Source: Saturnia japonica (taxonomy: Eukaryota; Arthropoda; Insecta; Lepidoptera; Saturniidae). Taken from it: DNA of 64,000 nucleotides. Positions 58,640-64,000 of the stretch are shown piece after piece (position 1 is the stretch's first letter; every line of letters starts with the position of its first letter). The position numbers and the translations under genes were made by a program. The notes under the pieces were generated by a model, which saw nothing but the letters and a program-made list of their open reading frames with translations, made no database searches and was not told the origin of the DNA. The DNA is taken from NCBI GenBank assembly GCA_033032175.1, contig CM065321.1, positions 1,138,501-1,202,500 on the forward strand, in the 5' to 3' direction.

Positions 58640-59272
58640 CTAGCGATCGCCCTAAGCTTGAAATTAGACCAGCGACTTTTTGATCATAGACCTTTTTCTG
58701 TTTGACATTTGCAGTATTCATAAACCTAAACAATGAGTATTATCTACATCACTGTCATTTTTCGATGAGTGACAATGTCAATATTTTGGGGAGCTAAGTT
58801 CGATGGCACTGGTCGGCTTAGGATTCGCAGTATTAATTAATTTAATTTAATATATTAGTAACAGATATTATAGATAAATTTTAGATTTCTGCACTCCTCT
58901 CCATATGAACTTTAACCATACCAAATCTCAGTCTTCCGTGTACGCAATACGCTTGTAGCGACATCTCTCGCCACAACTGACGCATCAACGTATCGACACA
59001 ACTACGTAGCGACACATAGCGACATGTATCGTGCCACATAGGACGCATCCTACTATCCTACATTGCGCTATAGAAATTCACTCTATCGTTGAGTATATAT
59101 ACAAGAACCCGACTACAACAGTCGGGGCAGCTGCCCGCCAGACAAAGCACCCGTCTGGCCGGAGGATCCTCCCTTTTCTGTGGCGGATGAGGAACTTTAC
59201 TCTCTGTTCCTCACCTCCGCTAAACGCTTAAAAGAGTATCGAAAGCTTTTGCTTAACGTCTTAATATATAGA
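58640..59272 (-). mobile_element. Non-autonomous Helitron, family A copy 10, split by an LTR insertion
   Basis: CTAG at 58640-58643 with A outside; degraded hairpin. The family body runs to 'gtacgcaatacgct' (58953), is interrupted by the LTR, and resumes at 59224 ('acgcttaaaagagtatcgaaagctttt') to 'atatataga' at 59272 with T outside. Without the insert it would be about 358 bp. Confidence 0.85.
58954..59223 (+). mobile_element. Solo LTR (about 270 bp) with 5-bp target duplication
   Basis: Begins TGTAGCGACATC and ends CCTCCGCTAA, flanked by ACGCT at 58949-58953 and 59224-59228. TATATATA (59094-59101) suggests plus-strand transcription with a start near 59120. Four hairpins or palindromes follow at 59108-59172. 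The ends show a short inverted repeat (TGTAGCG/CGCTAA). No internal retroelement sequence is present, consistent with LTR-LTR recombination. BEL/Pao is my best guess; the non-CA end makes it uncertain. Confidence 0.7.
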
Positions 59273-59409
59273 TAATACAAGTAATCCTTTTCAACCAGAG
59301 TTGCGCTAAGCGAGGCTAGGAAAATGGAGTAATTCCTGTTGCTGGGATTTTTCCTCCCGCACTGCCCAGCCACCTCGTACAACTCTGGTGGGATATGTAG
59401 CGTAAGAGT

Positions 59410-59645
59410 GATTAACTTTGTATTCATTCATGCGTTCAGCTGAAAAACGTCCACTTTTCGAGCTATGTAGACCTTCCCCAAAGATCGCAAGAACGACCGG
59501 TTCTGTGCTGCTCGCGTTCAGTGGGTTCCTGCAACCTTCACCGGATCGTTGGTCTACCTCGTGGTAGGTACAACAACGCTGCATCTGCCGGTGTATGTTC
59601 ACCACTCGAAAGCTGTTCAGCTCCATCGGCCACCAGTTCTACGAA
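59410..59645 (-). pseudogene. RTE-type LINE C-terminal remnant
   Basis: Minus strand, with several stops: TNDPVKVAGTHWTRAAQNRS then FLRSLGKVY, the RTE C-terminal pattern ('DD...VAG.HW...AQDRS.W..L.EAY'). More decayed than 19275-19497. The plus and minus frames at 59549-59752 and 59306-59626 are by-products. Confidence 0.6.
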
Positions 59646-59954
59646 CAACGCTTATAACCACTAAAGTCTATAAATTTTTACCATTACCATTTTTACGTAA
59701 TCTGTTCAGTTCTGAGTGGATTACCAAACATAGCCCTCTCCATTACCCTTAATTTTCTTCTACTTCCTACTATATTACGATTTGTTATTGAACTACAATG
59801 TACTAATATGCCTTAGAACAGTTAGATATTTATAATAACACACGATACTTTAAAAAACGTGCACGGGGTGAGCGGGGAGATTTTAAGCTCTCAAAGGCTA
59901 ACGAAAACAGATGCGACTTGTTCATTTCTTTAATTTTCTTTTGTTTTATTGTAG

Positions 59955-59978
59955 CACACACACACACACACACACAGT
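59955..59978. repeat. CA microsatellite
   Basis: Twelve CA units. Confidence 0.9.
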
Positions 59979-59987
59979 GCAATTCAA

Positions 59988-60225
59988 AACCACTGGCGAC
60001 TATCTCAATTCGAATGTACATTTTTTTATGGATGTTCAGCCATAACTTCTGTCTTTATGAACTGATTTGGATGATTCTTTTTTTCTTGGATAATGGGAAT
60101 CCCTTCAAGGGTGGTCCTATTTTAATTTCATAAGCATTGGACATTAGAATTCGAAGACACACCAAGGAACTCATCAAAACCATTGAAGTTTGTTTTCTTT
60201 TTTGTAAATAAAATTGTCTTGTAAT
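59988..60225 (+). repeat. Dispersed repeat E, copy 6
   Basis: 'atctcaattcgaatgtaca', 'atggatgttcagccataac', 'tttatgaactgattt', 'ataagcattggac' and 'gacacaccaaggaactcatc'. Directly follows the CA microsatellite. Confidence 0.7.
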
Positions 60226-61194
60226 CAATTCAGTGCAAAATAAAATCAGAAATAAATCACATCTGATTCGCTAATCTATGGATGTTGACTCGCTTTCCGA
60301 TACTTTTTTTTTTCGATCTAACCTTACTGTTAGCCTATTGCTGATGGCTTTTACAGCTTCGCCGGACATGGGGGCACTCAGCCGCAAAAGCGTGTGCAAC
60401 AAACGAGCAAAGATACCACAGTGGAGACCTCGGCTAGGGCTGTTGCAGCGATAGCAAAGAAGTCACGATAGACTTCCGCGAGCCGTTAGTTTGAAATAAA
60501 CATTCTGGTATATGCACCATAGATTAATATGAATAATATGCACACTATATTTCAATGTCTGTGGTGTGAATTAAAATTCTAAGAATTTTTATTATTTTTA
60601 TCAAAGTTACATAAATTAGTACATCAGTGTTAGTCAAAACGTATGTTATTTAAGTTAGCAGAATCATTTGCGTAAATTCTAGTGTTTAAAATTAGCCGTC
60701 TGTCTGACGAAATCGTTTGCTTTTGTATCGTTATGCAATTCTGAGGCGTGTACGTGCTTTCAAGTTAGTAATGGTTGCTTAATGACGTAACTTGCTAGTG
60801 CCTCGATCGATGCTATCTTAGGTTCCATTGTTGCATGAGATTTTCTCTTACGCGCATGGCTCGCGACTTCCTTCAATTTAGAAAAGTTAGCCAATCACCT
60901 ATTGGGGTGTCTCTGTATTTGAACTCAGAAGTATTTTCATGAATGTATGATTGAATCTCATGTTTGTCTCGCTGTTTGTTGGCTGCAAGATTTTTTTTCA
61001 TGTTATAGACTAACGTATATCTAAAAGCACACATTAAGAGACCCTTTTAACTGTAGATGTAGGAACACATCTAATAATGCTTGGTGATAGATTTTTAATA
61101 TGAAGGTAAGATTTAAATAGTTATGCGAGCACTACGAGCAATATCTGGAACTATAATTCAGATTTGAAAAATTATTTTTGCATTTTATATTCTA
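60226..61194. other. Unassigned DNA
   Basis: 60330-60490 is GC-richer without recognised domain in any frame. 61055-61100 resembles part of SINE Q ('aatgcttggtgatagattttt'). Confidence 0.4.
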
Positions 61195-61899
61195 CTAGCT
61201 AAGCCGCGCAATTTCGTCTGCATCATGTAAGAGAGAGAGAGAGAGAAAGGGTTAGAGAGAGTGGGTCGTAGGCACTGTATTATAGGTACCGCCCGCCTCC
61301 TACATTATTCTGAATAATAAAAATGCGCTCGCGATACTTGATCATTATTTAGCTGCAGAGTTATTTTAAAACTGTGATATCTCCGAAGATATTCATTAAA
61401 AATTTTAAATCAATTACTCTAAAGGGTAATTTTGTTCAAAATGAAATACTTGTGATGACTATCGTATATATTTCATATATATACTATATTTCATGTGTAT
61501 AATAACACCGCAAATAATTTACTGTTTTATAATAAATTTTATTACCATAAAAAAGGTTGCCTTAATGAGTAAACCTAAAAAGATAGCCATATGCTATCGC
61601 GGACTTTTTTTTAGAACTTTTTAAGAAAAACAATTTCATCACACACGATTCTTGCGTAACTTTAACTATTTACGCAGCGAACGCAATGGAAGCTCTCAAA
61701 AGAAATAAAATTTGCCCGTTTTGCCAACATTTTTCATTGATTCTCCGCTCCTATTGGTCATAGCGTGATGTTATATACCCTATAGGCTACCTCGATAAAT
61801 GGGCTATCCAATACTAAAACATTTTTTCCATTCGAACGAGTAGTTCCCGAGATTAGCGTGTTCAAACAAACAAACTCTTCAGCTTTAAATATTAGTAGA
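61195..61899 (-). mobile_element. Non-autonomous Helitron, family C copy 1 (705 bp)
   Basis: CTAG at 61195-61198 with A outside; the minus-strand start TCTACTAATATTTAAAGCTG is at 61899 with A outside. It aligns with 35175-35856 inverted. A (GA)n tract near the 3' end (61230-61247) mirrors the (TC)n of the other copy. Confidence 0.8.
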
Positions 61900-62064
61900 T
61901 TTATTGAGGCAAAATATAGACACTGTAAGTTCACGACACGACTGTAATGAGTGGAACAGTAATTATAAACATCAAGAAATTTGACAAGTTCCAAGTACAA
62001 AGTACCAAGCGCCATGGTGAGATGGTCGGATAAAAACACGGGTGAAACTGTGAGGCAAAGCTAG
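61900..62064 (+). mobile_element. Helitron 3' end remnant
   Basis: 'acacgggtgaaactgtgaggcaaag' order then CTAG (62061-62064) and T, a decayed family-B-type terminus. Upstream sequence in this interval is not assigned; the minus frame at 61758-62039 is chance. Confidence 0.45.
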
Positions 62065-62681
62065 TTAATAATATAAAAAGAACAAAACTTAACATTTACC
62101 AGAATACAATTTGGTTTCTAATGTACACTTATAACGGAACTAATTTTAATTAAAGCATAACCGGAGAGTGGCTTTGAACTTGTATACCTAATATTTGGTA
62201 ACTAACAACAACAGATGTTATTTATTTTAATTTATTTGCAAGATCTTAAGGTAATTAACATAAAACATTTTAATAATAAACTTTTCTAAGCACGCGCCTG
62301 TGCGACGGAGACAAGGCTAATGTAATCTGTCTCGTTCTCTCTCGCGCTTACATACATGAGTGTTCCGTTTTTAAAATTCTGATTTACAATTTATTAATGG
62401 CCTCATTAATACCTACTATGGCTTGAATTCTTCATTGTCGAAAAATAGGTGTGCGCTATTGAGAGCTATTTATGTTATATCTTACCTTGCAAGCCATATT
62501 TATATTGTTTAGAGAATTCGATACATCGCTTGTTCTTTTTTCAAAAATAATGACAATATTTTCATGAATGTTTGAGAAAAAACAATATAATGGGACATTC
62601 CTCAACTATGACGCGATAGAAGCCACGGGAAAAGCGCTAGTAATAAAATGATTTTATTTAATGTAGTGATTTTATATGACA
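62065..62681. other. Unassigned AT-rich DNA ending in a Helitron-like terminus
   Basis: 'gatagaagccacgggaaaagcg' then CTAG (62637-62640) and T resembles a Helitron 3' end like the one at 28029; its start is not found. No gene recognised. Confidence 0.4.
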
Positions 62682-62897
62682 CTAGCCGTGCCCGTGGCTT
62701 AAGTAGCGTAGACGACAGAAGAACGCGTAAGTCTTATAAAAATCATAGTTTCCTAAAACTTTAATAACTGTGTAATGAATGAAGATATCGTGATATTTTA
62801 TTCAAAACAAACAAAAAAAATATCAAAATCTGTCTAGTAAGTAGTGTTTGCGTGATGCGCACACAACGACAAACCTCAATAATTTTATTTGTATAGA
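62682..62897 (-). mobile_element. Short non-autonomous Helitron, family D type (216 bp)
   Basis: CTAG at 62682-62685 with A outside, then ccgtgcccgtggcttaagta; the minus-strand start TCTATACAAATAAAATTATT is at 62897 with A outside. Both ends match 43583-44117, and most of the interior is deleted. Confidence 0.75.
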
Positions 62898-63477
62898 TGA
62901 ATGTTAATTTTATATAATGTGTACTAATAATTTTATTTAAGTAGGTAATATAATTAAAATTATAAAATGAACAACTTGTTTGAATTATTCCGCTTGAATT
63001 ACTTTCACTTGGCGAGTTCGGAATCCTTTCTAACACTCGAACAGTGGCTTTCTTCCGTTATTATTTAAACGGAATACAATGGCATTGTTTTTTTTTGCTA
63101 CTGTTATTACACTTTATCTCCGTGTAATTGGCGAAAAAGTGGTTCATTTATGCAATAAATATAGCCAAACGTTCAACGCAACCCGCTCGGAGGATTTAGT
63201 AAGATTTGCTTTTTTTATGCATACATAATCGTTTTCCGTACTGACAATTTATTTTGTTCGGTTTTCCGTTAGGGGCGCTACCAGTAGACAAGGAAACCAA
63301 ACACTAAAGTCGTATTCGAAAACCATAAAACATTATGTCAAACTGCAATAACCTTGAAAATGTGCTGCGATGCCTGCATATTACATATTACCTTTAAATC
63401 GTTGACTACAATATTAATTTTAATAAGTATAAAAATAGCATATATAAATTAAAACCAAATTAAACTAATTTTTCTAC
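62898..63477. other. Unassigned AT-rich DNA
   Basis: No gene or repeat recognised. The minus frame at 62761-63036 is mostly Helitron-derived. Confidence 0.4.
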
Positions 63478-63765
63478 AAAGTTACGATATTTTTTCAAAA
63501 TAAAATAAACAGTGTAATTTATTTAAAAAGAAGCCAGATTATTAAAAAGGAAACAACAAAATCCGACTGCAACAAAAACACTTGACAAAAAAATATTTTT
63601 TTTTATTTGAATCCCAGTCCTCGTACTTAAACATTATATAGCCCATGTGACTCCCACATTTAAGACGAATCTAACGACACCTCGAATACTAAAATCCATC
63701 AAGCCGTTTAGGTTACAGAGTGTGCCAAAGAAATAGACATACATACATCCGCTCGAAAAACAGCC
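63478..63765 (-). mobile_element. Helitron-type element, family I copy 2 (partial)
   Basis: Matches 31820-32105: 'attattaaaaaggaaacaac', 'acattatatagcccatgtgac', 'ttaagacgaatctaac' and 'gtgccaaagaaatagacata'. The CTAG end is missing. After it, 63766-64000 shows no recognised feature. Confidence 0.6.
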
Positions 63766-64000
63766 GGGTTAAAAAGATTGAAAACGAAATCACGCATATC
63801 GTTCAAGTAATAAACTGACCTTGACCAAGTGAAATATCGTGTCGATGACTCACAGACACCAATTACGACACACGAGAAAACAATCTAAATGAATTGACCG
63901 ATATTTATTGCGTCTCAGCTTGCAACTGTCTGAACATGGTCTTACATAAGTAGGTAATATACTAATTGAGCTAAGTAAATCGGGATAAATACTAATATTT

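Noticed and set aside
58412..58683. Cysteine-containing frame suggestive of a gag zinc knuckle
   Set aside because: The cysteine and histidine spacing does not fit CX2CX4HX4C, and there is no adjoining retroelement coding region.
59306..59752. Overlapping frames on both strands
   Set aside because: By-products of a decayed RTE C-terminus; no independent coding evidence.

Overview
This window looks like animal, and most probably lepidopteran (moth or butterfly), nuclear DNA. It is visibly AT-rich, has no operons or long open frames, and is packed with short interspersed repeats. Several families match types I know from Lepidoptera: short non-autonomous Helitrons that begin TC and end hairpin-CTAG between A and T, tRNA-headed SINEs, 5'-truncated RTE-like and CR1/Jockey-like LINE tails, and a mariner. 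That identification rests on remembered family features; no search was run.

I found no intact protein-coding gene and no convincing host exon. The only real coding remnants are pieces of transposon proteins: a broken mariner transposase (39263-40074), LINE reverse-transcriptase C-termini (10845-11160, 13877-14330, 53585-53735, 42480-42650), and RTE-type C-terminal scraps (7268-7330, 19275-19497, 59410-59645). Nearly all other open frames of 60-110 codons look like chance frames or frames lying across repeats.

Layout. 0-5 kb: a Helitron (family B), SINE copies and a truncated Helitron A. 5-10.4 kb: Helitron D, a 361-bp Helitron A, and a Helitron whose interior is a diverged tandem array, next to a 16-bp GC-rich minisatellite. 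10.4-15 kb: two LINE remnants and Helitron A3. 15-19 kb: mostly unassigned AT-rich DNA. 19-22 kb: RTE remnant, SINE, a compound Helitron with 3' ends on both sides, and another Helitron 3' end. 22-25 kb: mostly unassigned, with possible regulatory clusters near 22.5 and 24.8 kb. 25-28 kb: Helitrons and a SINE. 28-33 kb: mostly unassigned with a C-rich island. 33-36 kb: Helitrons B3 and C2 and a LINE tail. 39-40.2 kb: LTR fragment fused to a broken mariner. 42-44.1 kb: LINE tail and Helitrons B2 and D2. 46-54 kb: Helitrons A7, D3 and A8 with SINEs and LINE tails. 57-60 kb: Helitron A9, then Helitron A10 carrying a nested LTR. 61-64 kb: more Helitrons.

The main theme is repeated non-autonomous Helitron insertion. 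Ten copies of one roughly 360-bp family (A) and several copies of families B, C, D and I can be aligned by eye, and most preserved ends lie between A and T. I see no new gene system. The more unusual observations are the compound tail-to-tail Helitron at 20186-20543, the hairpin array in the LTR at 59108-59172, and SINE-Helitron adjacency. No tRNA gene, rRNA gene, CRISPR array or telomeric array was seen.
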